Of a stretch of 33,320 bases of DNA, positions 24,029 to 29,748 are shown piece by piece. Numbering within the stretch: position 1 is the stretch's first letter; each line of letters starts with the position of its first letter. The translations under genes were made by a program, and so were the position numbers. The notes beneath the pieces are model-generated. The model was not told where the DNA came from, searched no databases, and was given only the letters and a program-made list of their open reading frames with translations. Source of the stretch: a virus; IMG/VR virus record IMGVR_UViG_3300048838_000286, positions 1-33,320 of that record; one strand, written 5' to 3'.

Positions 24029-24502
24029 TCATGAAAAATCTACTATCATCTTTTCGTCCGGGCGCTCGATCTCGTCATCGTCCGGCATATCGTCGGGGCC
24101 GTCGTAGTCCCCGTCTGTGTCGTTCAACACCTCCAGGACTGTGCCGGGGTGATGCGGCATGGTTTCGGGGGCCAGGACCTGCCACCCTTCGGCGTCGTTG
24201 CGGGCAGCCCTTTCTTTTGCCTTGGCTGCCACTTTCAGGATACTCCGAACTGTGTCGGCGTCGGCTTGACTCATCGAGACCCACCCCGTGCCGTCATAAA
24301 CGTAATTACCCCCGTCACGCGGAGCGCCAATCGGCAATTCAGCAAGCGGGTTTTTCTCGAACACGGGCTCGGGTTCCGGTTTCCCTAATGCGCGGCGCAA
24401 CGGCTCGTATATTGCCCAGAACCCCGCAAACACGATGATAGCGGCAACCGGGATGCAGAGGATGACCGTGATGATTGTGCCGACAAGATCGTGGATATTC
24501 AT
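24029..24502 (-). CDS. Single-pass membrane protein with acidic cytosolic tail
   Basis: A 157-residue protein. The start at 24502 (MNIHDLVGTIITVILC) is chosen because the promoter -7 box lies within the longer in-frame extension to 24547. One hydrophobic helix at about residues 8-30 (GTIITVILCIPVAAIIVFAG), then a soluble tail with DGDYDGPDDMPDDDEIE near the end. No family recognised. A monocistronic unit bounded by its own promoter and terminator, so it is expressed independently of its neighbours. Could be a holin-like or superinfection-related protein, but the single TM and long tail do not settle this. Confidence 0.6.
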   Translation of the reverse strand: MNIHDLVGTIITVILCIPVAAIIVFAGFWAIYEPLRRALGKPEPEPVFEKNPLAELPIGAPRDGGNYVYDGTGWVSMSQADADTVRSILKVAAKAKERAARNDAEGWQVLAPETMPHHPGTVLEVLNDTDGDYDGPDDMPDDDEIERPDEKMIVDFS

Positions 24503-24516
24503 AGGGGCAATTTTCC

Positions 24517-24548
24517 CAAAGTTACTGAATTGCGGTGAATTATGCAAC
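24517..24548 (-). promoter_or_regulatory. Bacteroidota-type promoter
   Basis: TTG (24547-24545) preceded by G, a 20-base spacer, then TAACTTTG (24524-24517), an exact TAnnTTTG match. It lies just after a terminator and 14 bases before the ATG at 24502, giving a very short leader. Confidence 0.8.
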
Positions 24549-24571
24549 AGTCAAGAAATCCTTTACAGTTG

Positions 24572-24600
24572 AAAAAAGGCCCCCACCACCGGGCAGGGGC
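24572..24600 (-). terminator. Intrinsic terminator of the GIY-YIG operon
   Basis: A 9-bp stem on the minus strand (GCCCCTGCC with GGTGGGGGC, including G-U pairs) and tetraloop CGGT, followed by six T. It closes the operon that starts at the 25899 promoter, 9 bases after the last stop codon. Confidence 0.8.
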
Positions 24601-24609
24601 AAAACAACA

Positions 24610-25002
24610 TCATATAAAACCATCAGGATACATTTTCCAAAGCCACAGAACCCCAAGCACCACCGCGCCCAACAACGCCCACCGGATGACGAACACGGCA
24701 AGCGAGATGACAATAGCCGGGATAGCGGCGATGATGAAAAAGCGCTCGGTATGCCCCGAACCCCAAAAGCCCACCCTACACCACGCCATGAGGCTATGAA
24801 CGAATTGTTCAACCTGGTAGGCAAATGGAATGCGGATGTACCATATCGGAATATCCCACCCCGGCGCGGACTTGTCCACCTGCTTGTGGCGGGTTTTCCA
24901 GTCGCCTGAAATGCCCACCTTGACCGTCCAGATGAAAGGGATATTCCATAAGACGTATAGCCATTGTGCGCGGGATGTGCCGTTTCCTGATTTGCGGGTC
25001 AT
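24610..25002 (-). CDS. Membrane-anchored GIY-YIG-like (T5orf172/MUG113-type) protein
   Basis: A 130-residue protein. Residues 13-90 fit a compact GIY-YIG-like fold: WLYVLW as the GIY-like strand, VKVGISGDWKTRHKQVD as the YIG-like strand plus catalytic Arg helix, a conserved Glu in AYQVEQFVHSL, and GHTERFF at the end, as in T5orf172 proteins. Two hydrophobic helices follow (about 88-105 and 108-124), so the nuclease-like domain would sit on the inner face of the membrane. That combination is unusual. The start overlaps the upstream stop as ATGA, and the gene is last in its operon. Possible roles include attack on incoming DNA at the membrane (superinfection exclusion); this is inference. Confidence 0.55.
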   Translation of the reverse strand: MTRKSGNGTSRAQWLYVLWNIPFIWTVKVGISGDWKTRHKQVDKSAPGWDIPIWYIRIPFAYQVEQFVHSLMAWCRVGFWGSGHTERFFIIAAIPAIVISLAVFVIRWALLGAVVLGVLWLWKMYPDGFI

Positions 25003-25097
25003 GGCCTTCTCCTTTTGGGCTGCCCCTTCTTCACCTCTAACTCAGCGAGCCAGGATGCGAGGACAAGCAGCGTGAACAATGCGATGCTATAACTCAT
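24999..25097 (-). CDS. 32-residue membrane peptide
   Basis: MSYSIALFTLLVLASWLAEL then a basic tail (KKGQPKRRRP). One transmembrane helix with a positive C-terminus. Both junctions are 4-base ATGA overlaps with neighbours, which is strong support for translation despite its length. Topology (short N-terminus, one TM, basic cytosolic tail) is compatible with a pinholin-like or regulatory small membrane protein. Confidence 0.55.
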   Translation of the reverse strand: MSYSIALFTLLVLASWLAELEVKKGQPKRRRP

Positions 25098-25336
25098 ATC
25101 TTTCCCCATTTTTCCCACCAATTCAAGGCGTATCCCCTGAAAAAAGGCGGGAGCATGTACAATGTGGTTTCATTAATCTCGATCAACTCAATGCACCCAG
25201 CCTGCCTATCCCGTGATGCCCGTTCCCATACCGCCAGCCGCTTTTCGTCGGGTATGACTACCAGGTATTGGTAGTCTGTCCGGCCTAGCGGAAAGTCGAT
25301 TATGTGGTATATGTACGGGATTCGGGCAAAGATCAT
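25094..25336 (-). CDS. Hypothetical protein
   Basis: An 80-residue protein (MIFARIPYIYHIIDFPLGRT) with strands YQYLVVIP and CIELIEINETTLYML. ATGA overlaps on both sides place it firmly in the operon between the 182-residue gene and the small membrane peptide. No family recognised. Confidence 0.6.
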   Translation of the reverse strand: MIFARIPYIYHIIDFPLGRTDYQYLVVIPDEKRLAVWERASRDRQAGCIELIEINETTLYMLPPFFRGYALNWWEKWGKI

Positions 25337-25881
25337 CCCCTTTCCTTTTCAGCGTTCGCCTCTTCGATGATCCTGGCAAGCTCAGCCACCGCATCACAAA
25401 AAGCGGTGTCTACGGTCCGGTGGATGCGGTCTTTCACACTCGACGAAGCCGCCCCGCTGCTGACTTCGCGGGCAAGGCGGGTGATATGGTTCGCCCATTC
25501 GCATTCGATGGCGTGGCGGATAATCTCCTGCGCCTCTTTGTCGGATGCTTCAACGGTGTTCTGCGCATAGTCAACCCATGGCAACTCCTGGCCCTCGTAG
25601 TTGTCGTTGATCCAGCATTTGCGGGTGCGCCCATCATAGGCTCCAATGAAGCCCAGGTAGTACGCACTGGAAAGGAACGATTCCAAGGAGAGGTAGAACG
25701 GGATGCCAGTTTCGTAGCCCTCGAAAAAGCCGGAGATGCCTTCGGGGGATACGGTGATGTCGTAGAAAAAAGCGTCCGGGTGTTGGAGTTGGGACGCGAT
25801 ACTTTGAAGGATAGAACCCAAGCTGTCAATCTTGGGATGGCTGATCTTGGACGCGATGCGCTGGAGGTCTTGCGGTTTCAT
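25333..25881 (-). CDS. Hypothetical first gene of the GIY-YIG operon
   Basis: A 182-residue protein from the ATG at 25881 (MKPQDLQRIASKISHPKIDS); a longer in-frame start at 25911 would lie upstream of the predicted transcription start. The middle contains an aromatic beta-like region (FFYDITVSPEGISGFFEGYE) and the C-terminal third is helical (AIECEWANHITRLAREVSSG; AELARIIEEANAEKERG). No catalytic motif seen. Its promoter is directly upstream, so it is the leader cistron of a four-gene operon ending at the 24572 terminator. Confidence 0.6.
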   Translation of the reverse strand: MKPQDLQRIASKISHPKIDSLGSILQSIASQLQHPDAFFYDITVSPEGISGFFEGYETGIPFYLSLESFLSSAYYLGFIGAYDGRTRKCWINDNYEGQELPWVDYAQNTVEASDKEAQEIIRHAIECEWANHITRLAREVSSGAASSSVKDRIHRTVDTAFCDAVAELARIIEEANAEKERG

Positions 25882-25898
25882 ATCCGATGTTGTTTCCT

Positions 25899-25930
25899 CA
25901 AAGATAAACAAACCTATTCACATTTGTAAA
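25899..25930 (-). promoter_or_regulatory. Bacteroidota-type promoter of the GIY-YIG operon
   Basis: TATCTTTG (25906-25899) matches TAnnTTTG exactly, with TTTA (25930-25927), three of four -33 bases, 20 bases upstream. The -7 box ends 17 bases before the ATG at 25881. It follows the tRNA-cassette terminator. Confidence 0.7.
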
Positions 25931-25952
25931 TAAATTTATTCCCTTGGTTGGG

Positions 25953-25992
25953 TTTTAAAACCCGGCCCGCCAACAGGGCGAAGGCAGGCCGG
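25953..25992 (-). terminator. Terminator of tRNA cassette A
   Basis: A 10-bp stem on the minus strand (25992-25983 with 25971-25962; CCGGCCTGCC with GGCGGGCCGG, one G-U pair) and 11-base loop, followed by GTTTTAAAA. Short T-run, so termination may be partial. Equivalent hairpin in cassette B. Confidence 0.6.
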
Positions 25993-26014
25993 GCGCCAAC
26001 AAATTGTAATCTCG

Positions 26015-26087
26015 TTGCGGGGGCCGGACTCGAACCGGCGATCTCCAGGTTATGAGCCTGGCGAATTACCACCTTTTCCACCCCGCG
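26015..26087 (-). tRNA. tRNA-Met(CAT), initiator-like
   Basis: A 73-nt cloverleaf. Acceptor GCGGGG/CCCCGC preceded by C1 facing A72, the unpaired C1-A72 end that marks bacterial initiator tRNAs. Anticodon arm CCAGG-CTCATAA-CCTGG gives anticodon CAT with U33. T arm GCCGG-TTCGAGT-CCGGC. The D arm is weak (GAA/TTC) with GGTAA in the loop. Two of the three initiator G-C pairs are present in the anticodon stem. No CCA is encoded. The same octamer (GGCAACTT) precedes nucleotide 1 as in the other three RNAs, supporting the 5' end. Confidence 0.85.
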
Positions 26088-26177
26088 AAGTTGCCGTCTC
26101 TCCGTGCTGTCACCCTTCTTTCAGCCTCTCAGTTTTCTTTCTGTAAGGGTAAGGCAATAAAGTGCCGGTTGCACTTG

Positions 26178-26321
26178 TGCAGACTCCCGGACTCGAACCG
26201 GGATGGAAAGAGCAACCAATCCACACCCCTCACTTTTGCCGCAACGCTGCAACCGGCGCGGATATCCGTCGTCACGGAAGGCATAATTGGGGCGCGCGTC
26301 TACCATTTTCGCCAAGCCTGC
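26178..26321 (-). tRNA. Class II tRNA-like RNA with a 59-nt insertion at the anticodon loop
   Basis: The ends are a good tRNA: acceptor GCAGGCT with AGTCTGC (7 bp), discriminator A, T arm CCCGG-TTCGAGT-CCGGG, and a tRNA-Leu-type D arm GCG-AAAATGGTAGA-CGC. The anticodon stem is best drawn as CGCCCC (26294-26289) with GGGGTG (26229-26224), closing a 59-nt loop (26288-26230) instead of 7 nt; a variable arm TGGA...TCCA follows. Without the extra loop the RNA would be about 92 nt, normal for a class II tRNA. The anticodon cannot be read. It may be an intron-bearing tRNA, a decayed tRNA or a repurposed tRNA-like RNA. Confidence 0.6.
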
Positions 26322-26376
26322 AATTTGCCGCCCAACTCTTTTGCAGGGCGGCCCTTTCCAAAAACGAAAAACCAAC

Positions 26377-26508
26377 TTATTCTTTCACCTCCACCCACCG
26401 GCTACTTAAGTTCATTTCGTCAGGGCCGATGATGTGCCGTGTGCCGAAGTCGAACGTGACGTACCACGTCTGGATGGATGGGGTTGGGGTTGGGTTGCGC
26501 TGGTTCAT
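26377..26508 (-). CDS. 43-residue protein
   Basis: MNQRNPTPTPSIQTWYVTFD onward, ending SSRWVEVKE. A proline/threonine-rich N-terminus leads into a beta-like region (WYVTFDFGTRHIIGP). The start overlaps the upstream stop as ATGA. Its end, SRWxxVKE-TAA, matches the end of the unrelated 167-residue protein in the other cassette copy (SRWNAPVKE), so the duplication boundary falls inside the coding region. Function unknown. Confidence 0.55.
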   Translation of the reverse strand: MNQRNPTPTPSIQTWYVTFDFGTRHIIGPDEMNLSSRWVEVKE

Positions 26509-26888
26509 GGGTGGAAATGTTCGAGATTAAACGCCCAATTATCGATCTGGCCATTTTCGCTGATATCCATTATGATGTAATCTCCATACCCTTTTTCTTT
26601 CGGGCAAAGCGAGCCCGGCACGTATGAATCCTGAACTATCAACCTTTCATCGTTGTCGAACACAACCTCCCAGCTACATTCGTCGCAAACCTTGTAATGA
26701 ATATCTGCTGTTTTTCCTTGCTCCCAGTTCGTTATTTTGCCTGTGTCTATTTCAATCTCTGGACACCATCTATCCCCGTCCTTGCACGGGATATTATCGC
26801 CCGATTCGGTATCGGGCTGCCCGTTAACAATGGCATCCTCCCAGTATCGAACATAGGCGGATAGTTTCAAAATGATTGGCTTTTTCAT
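26505..26888 (-). CDS. Conserved phage protein of unknown function
   Basis: A 127-residue protein from the ATG at 26888 (MKKPIILKLSAYVRYWEDAI); the longer in-frame start at 26948 runs back through the terminator and tRNA spacer. It has a recognisable hypothetical-phage-protein pattern: AYVRYWEDAxVNG, then WCPEIEIDTGKITNW, HYKVCDEC, and GYGDYIIMDI near the C-terminus, with five cysteines (35, 42, 68, 71, 95) that may bind metal. No function is established for such proteins as far as I know. It starts 15 bases after the T-run of cassette B's terminator. Confidence 0.65.
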   Translation of the reverse strand: MKKPIILKLSAYVRYWEDAIVNGQPDTESGDNIPCKDGDRWCPEIEIDTGKITNWEQGKTADIHYKVCDECSWEVVFDNDERLIVQDSYVPGSLCPKEKGYGDYIIMDISENGQIDNWAFNLEHFHP

Positions 26889-26899
26889 AGATTGAGTTT

Positions 26900-26937
26900 T
26901 TTTAAAACCGGCCCACCAACGGGGAGAATGCGGGCCG
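26900..26937 (-). terminator. Terminator of tRNA cassette B
   Basis: An 8-bp stem on the minus strand (26937-26930 with 26916-26909) followed by GTTTTAAAAAAAC. The sequence and loop (ending CCCCGTTG) match cassette A's terminator. It lies 15 bases before the ATG at 26888. Confidence 0.55.
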
Positions 26938-26959
26938 CGCACTAACAAATTATATCTCG

Positions 26960-27054
26960 CAGGGATGGCAGGACTCGAACCTGCAAGGGCTTAGCTGCTT
27001 AACAGCTTACCCACCCGATCATCGCCGGGCGCGTGTGCATTTCGCCACATCCCC
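26960..27054 (-). tRNA. Class II tRNA-like RNA, anticodon uncertain
   Basis: A 95-nt RNA. Acceptor GGGGATG with CATCCCT (one G-U), T arm GCAGG-TTCGAGT-CCTGC, D stem GCG/CGC. The D loop lacks the conserved GG. The anticodon stem CCCG/CGGG would close an 8-nt loop (GCGATGAT) without a proper U33. A long variable arm (GGGTAAGCTG/CAGCTAAGCCC) with AGCTG/CAGCT pairing follows; its apical TTAAG would read as UAA if it were instead the anticodon loop. It may be a decaying Leu- or Ser-type tRNA or a tRNA-like RNA. Preceded by the same GGCAAATT octamer. Discriminator G; no encoded CCA. Confidence 0.55.
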
Positions 27055-27124
27055 AATTTGCCGTCTCTCCGGGCTGTCAAGCCTTGTAAATGATTGGGGA
27101 GGCGGCTTTCCCCCATGTTTTTTG

Positions 27125-27228
27125 TGCAGGCTCCCGGACTCGAACCGGGCGTAATGCTCGCCGACTTGCCTCTCGTGCAAGCCCCGATGCTTTCGCTTAA
27201 CACATTACCTGGCCTTTGCCAAGCCTGC
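27125..27228 (-). tRNA. tRNA-like RNA with an enlarged core
   Basis: A 104-nt RNA. Acceptor GCAGGCT with AGCCTGC (perfect 7 bp) and T arm CCCGG-TTCGAGT-CCGGG, nearly identical to those of the RNA at 26178. The region between acceptor and T arm is too long for a normal tRNA: it has a GGTAA typical of a D loop, a helix CTTGC-ACGAGAG-GCAAG with a 7-nt loop (anticodon GAG if real, but lacking U33), a GCGAAAGC hairpin, and GTAATG that can pair with CATTAC next to the T arm. Functional tRNA-Leu(GAG) is possible but not supported by a clean cloverleaf. Confidence 0.5.
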
Positions 27229-27365
27229 AATTTGCCCCACCTTCCGATGGGGCCATCCTGGGAGGGTCTGGTCCATGCTTTAGTAGCTCGCAGAATTGCC
27301 AGGACTTTTAAGCTTGCCGCCCAGCTCGTTTGCCGGGCGGCTTCCCCTACAAAACGAAAAACCAA

Positions 27366-27869
27366 CTATTCTTTCACCGGCGCATTCCACCGGCTGTCTC
27401 TTGTACTCAGTACGATGTCGCGGTTGAGGAAAATGTAAGTGGTGATCTCCACGTAATCGCGGTACGGCTTTTCCAGGTTGGCTCCTTTCAGCTTGCCTTG
27501 CCGGGTAAGTTCACCGACCAGCCGGTCAAGAAGGCAGTCTGGCGGTATCGGATTTTGGTCGGTGGCTACCTGGAAGCAGTTCGTCTGGAACGCTACCGCT
27601 CCGGAAACGTAGCCGCCCCAATTCCGCTTAATCGTGTACGACACCAACACCGTCGGGTCTTTTGGCGCGGCAATGGCATACCAATATGGAATTGTGTCGC
27701 AAACAGGCGGCCATTGGATATTCTCCGATGCGTCGTATCCGTACCAGTACGGGAAATGCATTGCCGGTTTCGCAAGGGGGCCCCTCACTGACGAAGCATA
27801 TTCGGAATCCTGGCCAAATACTGCCACTGCGAAAAGGGTGAAGAGAACGAGGAAAAATGCGTGTCTCAT
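27366..27869 (-). CDS. Secreted or periplasmic protein, unknown function
   Basis: A 167-residue protein with a clear signal peptide (MRHAFFLVLFTLFAVAVFGQ, cleavage likely after residue 19 or 20). The mature part has aromatic motifs (FPYWYGYD, CDTIPYWYAIAA) and three cysteines; no domain recognised. It lies 9 bases after the exonuclease gene stop and upstream of tRNA cassette B. An exported phage protein could modify the host envelope or interfere with superinfection; this is only inference from the signal peptide. Confidence 0.6.
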   Translation of the reverse strand: MRHAFFLVLFTLFAVAVFGQDSEYASSVRGPLAKPAMHFPYWYGYDASENIQWPPVCDTIPYWYAIAAPKDPTVLVSYTIKRNWGGYVSGAVAFQTNCFQVATDQNPIPPDCLLDRLVGELTRQGKLKGANLEKPYRDYVEITTYIFLNRDIVLSTRDSRWNAPVKE

Positions 27870-27878
27870 ATCGTTGTG

Positions 27879-28703
27879 TTAAAAGTTGAAAAATCCGTCA
27901 GCGTCGCCCCAAAATTCGGGGCCTTGGCTCATATCTTCCTCCATATTCAGCCTGTGCGCGGCGCTTATTAGGCGGTTCCATTCAATGCGGGCCTTTTCCC
28001 TAGCGTCGCGGCCAATTCGGAACGGGGTAACATATCCGTCATCATCGACGGCGATCAGGTAATATTCCACCGGCTCGCCCACTTCATCGAATGGGTGGCA
28101 GTAAATGGCGGCTTGCAGGTCGTACTTATTGTGGCGTATCTGAGCAGCAACGAGGCTTTCACCTGATCGACTGCCCATTTTTTTCAAATCCCATATTACC
28201 CGCTTACCGTTGCGGTCGTAGCCGGAAGCATCCCGGATACCGCGATGCAGGAAGCCCTTATAAAAGAACTGCACCGGCTCCTGGAATTTGAAAAAGTCCG
28301 GGTTGAGCAGGCCGGCAAACGCGACGGTTCCAGAATTGCGGACGCTTTCAGCGAGGAACAAAGCATTGTCGTATTGCTCTTGCTTCAGTACCGTGCGATC
28401 TCCTATCTTATCCTGCAATGCCTCCCACTGCGCTACCTGCGCTAAGGTGGCTTCGCTTGGCTTTTTGGCTTCAATCTGCGCTTTTGTCGGCTTCTTCACA
28501 TCGTCCGGCATGATGAAAAACAAGCGGTCGAAATCGTCCGGCGTAAACAGTAGGCAGTCCAGGGCGCTACCCTCGATCATGGCGGCGGTAGGCTCGAATG
28601 CCTTGTCGATGTACCGGGAGAGTGCAAGCGGAGAATGCGCCAACTCTTTCAGCCTGGAAAAAGACAGGTGTGTGATTGTTTTGGTTGTAGTGCCGGCCGT
28701 CAT
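27879..28703 (-). CDS. PD-(D/E)XK exonuclease, RecT partner
   Basis: A 274-residue nuclease. LSFSRLKELAHSPLAL (residues 13-28) is the typical N-terminal motif of phage RecE/exonuclease-VIII-like and DUF3799 nucleases. The catalytic core follows: D158 in GIRDASG, D172-x-K174 in VIWDLKKM, and YDLQAAIY (about 194-201). The usual His in the G-x-A-x-H motif is replaced (GSALDCLLF, Asp at 49). Together with RecT it would make 3' overhangs and promote single-strand annealing during replication and repair. Stop and start with RecT overlap as ATGA. Assignment by motifs. Confidence 0.82.
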   Translation of the reverse strand: MTAGTTTKTITHLSFSRLKELAHSPLALSRYIDKAFEPTAAMIEGSALDCLLFTPDDFDRLFFIMPDDVKKPTKAQIEAKKPSEATLAQVAQWEALQDKIGDRTVLKQEQYDNALFLAESVRNSGTVAFAGLLNPDFFKFQEPVQFFYKGFLHRGIRDASGYDRNGKRVIWDLKKMGSRSGESLVAAQIRHNKYDLQAAIYCHPFDEVGEPVEYYLIAVDDDGYVTPFRIGRDAREKARIEWNRLISAAHRLNMEEDMSQGPEFWGDADGFFNF

Positions 28704-29449
28704 GCTGCAAGTTGGTTTTTGCGTTCGCTGAATAGGTCGGCAAATTGCGCATGGCGGTAGTCCTGCTTGTACAGATTCATCAGGTCGGCTGCGCTATTAC
28801 ATTGTGCTATCTTCTCCTTCAGGTCGTCCACGTCGATCAGCACTTCCGGGCGCTGTGTGGCAGCTTGCACGGTAGTATCCTGGAATGCTTCACGCTCCTC
28901 TTCGACATGGAGGCCGGCGGTTTCGTCTGCGAATGCCATACGCAGGGCAGCGGCTTCGGCGCACTTTTCGAGCATATTGAAACCCATGCCTATCCACTTG
29001 CCGGACAACTTGGCTGGTGCGTATTCGCGCCAAAGAACAGTTTTCGTAAAGGCGGCTCGATGCCCGGAAACCATGCGGTACACGGTCACGGTGCAGGTGT
29101 CCGGGAACGGCTTCCCGGATGCCAGCACATCGGCGGCGGTCAGGTATGAGCCGTCAGCGCGGCGGTTGAACTGCGCATCGTCTTTCCCGGCGAGCTGCCC
29201 CGTGCGGGCTGCTTTGGCCCGGAGACCGTCGATGCCGACGATGGTGTTATACTGCGTGCCGTACTTCACCAAGTATATTTCCCGCTTGTACGGGCTGAGG
29301 CCATGCGCTGCGCAGGTGGCGGCGAATACCTGGAGGACCGGCGCCGGCGTGTCATACGGGATGATGCTAGCTTTCGCCAGCGTGTCAATCTGCTCACGGG
29401 ATAGGATGCCCTCCCGGATGTTGTTTACTTTTTCAACTTGGGTTTGCAT
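28700..29449 (-). CDS. recT: RecT-family single-strand annealing protein
   Basis: A 249-residue protein with the RecT/Bet signature: FAATCAAHGLSPYKREIYLV, then YNTIVGIDGLRAKAARTGQL (residues about 67-86), KTVLWREYA, and MGFNMLEKCAEAAALRMAF. It binds single-stranded DNA and anneals complementary strands in phage recombination. The C-terminal third (from about 190) is a linker and helical region that may bind host SSB or the exonuclease. Neighbours (nuclease downstream, 4-base overlap) match a RecET-type pair. Confidence 0.88.
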   Translation of the reverse strand: MQTQVEKVNNIREGILSREQIDTLAKASIIPYDTPAPVLQVFAATCAAHGLSPYKREIYLVKYGTQYNTIVGIDGLRAKAARTGQLAGKDDAQFNRRADGSYLTAADVLASGKPFPDTCTVTVYRMVSGHRAAFTKTVLWREYAPAKLSGKWIGMGFNMLEKCAEAAALRMAFADETAGLHVEEEREAFQDTTVQAATQRPEVLIDVDDLKEKIAQCNSAADLMNLYKQDYRHAQFADLFSERKNQLAA

Positions 29450-29744
29450 ATGATGTGTTTTTTATTCTCAACTTCTCTGCCCACTTTGCGATGAAGGCCT
29501 CTGCTGCCTCCTCAAACATTGGGGCTTGGTTTTCCGGGTCGCTGATGTACGCCGGATTAAGACCGGCTCCCGGCAGCTTATTAGCGTGGCGCTGCCAGAA
29601 CGCCGGCGGCAAGGTCGTCATGCCGTACAAGATGTTTACCCGGCTCTGGCTGAGGCCCAAAAAATCTGCGGCCTCTTGCTGCGTGTCGAACTGCATTCCC
29701 AGCAGTTCGGCCAATCGTTTTCCTTCTCCTTTCAATTCTTTCAT
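29433..29744 (-). CDS. Small helix-turn-helix protein
   Basis: A 103-residue protein from the ATG at 29744 (MKELKGEGKRLAELLGMQFD). HTH at about 20-42 (TQQEAADFLGLSQSRVNILY). The C-terminal half is acidic and helical. A promoter ends 4 bases before this start, so the mRNA would be nearly or fully leaderless, and longer in-frame starts (29927) are excluded. Overlaps the RecT start by 17 bases. Probably a transcriptional regulator of the recombination genes, but Cro/repressor identity is not established. Confidence 0.65.
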   Translation of the reverse strand: MKELKGEGKRLAELLGMQFDTQQEAADFLGLSQSRVNILYGMTTLPPAFWQRHANKLPGAGLNPAYISDPENQAPMFEEAAEAFIAKWAEKLRIKNTSYANPS

Positions 29745-29748
29745 AATG

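Larger units (their letters stand above)
25953..26389 (-). repeat. tRNA cassette, copy A of a diverged tandem duplication
   Basis: Contains, in transcription order: the 3' end of a small gene, the AAGAATAAGTTGG/TTTTTCG block (26360-26389), a perfect 7-bp hairpin (26327-26333 with 26346-26352), a tRNA-like RNA (26178-26321), a spacer with GACAGCACGGAGAGACGG, an initiator-like tRNA (26015-26087), ATTTGTTGG and a terminator hairpin. The same order and block sequences recur in copy B (26900-27378). Apart from the small gene's end this interval, which exceeds 300 bases, holds only RNA genes and structured spacers. Confidence 0.75.
26900..27378 (-). repeat. tRNA cassette, copy B of a diverged tandem duplication
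   Basis: Same order as copy A: 3' end of a protein gene with the AAGAATAGTTGG/TTTTTCG block (27351-27378), perfect 7-bp hairpin (27316-27322 with 27335-27341, loop also 12 bases), tRNA-like RNA (27125-27228), spacer with GACAGCCCGGAGAGACGG, a class II tRNA-like RNA (26960-27054), AATTTGTTAG and a terminator hairpin. Copy B has about 79 extra bases (27237-27315) between hairpin and RNA, including a 5-bp hairpin at 27235-27252; I see no gene in them. The region from 26889 to 27365 holds no other gene. Confidence 0.75.

Noticed and set aside
26121-26375. 84-residue minus-strand ORF with an AKMVDARPN-like stretch
   Set aside because: It is a translation across a tRNA-like gene; this peptide pattern is a common false ORF in tRNA genes.
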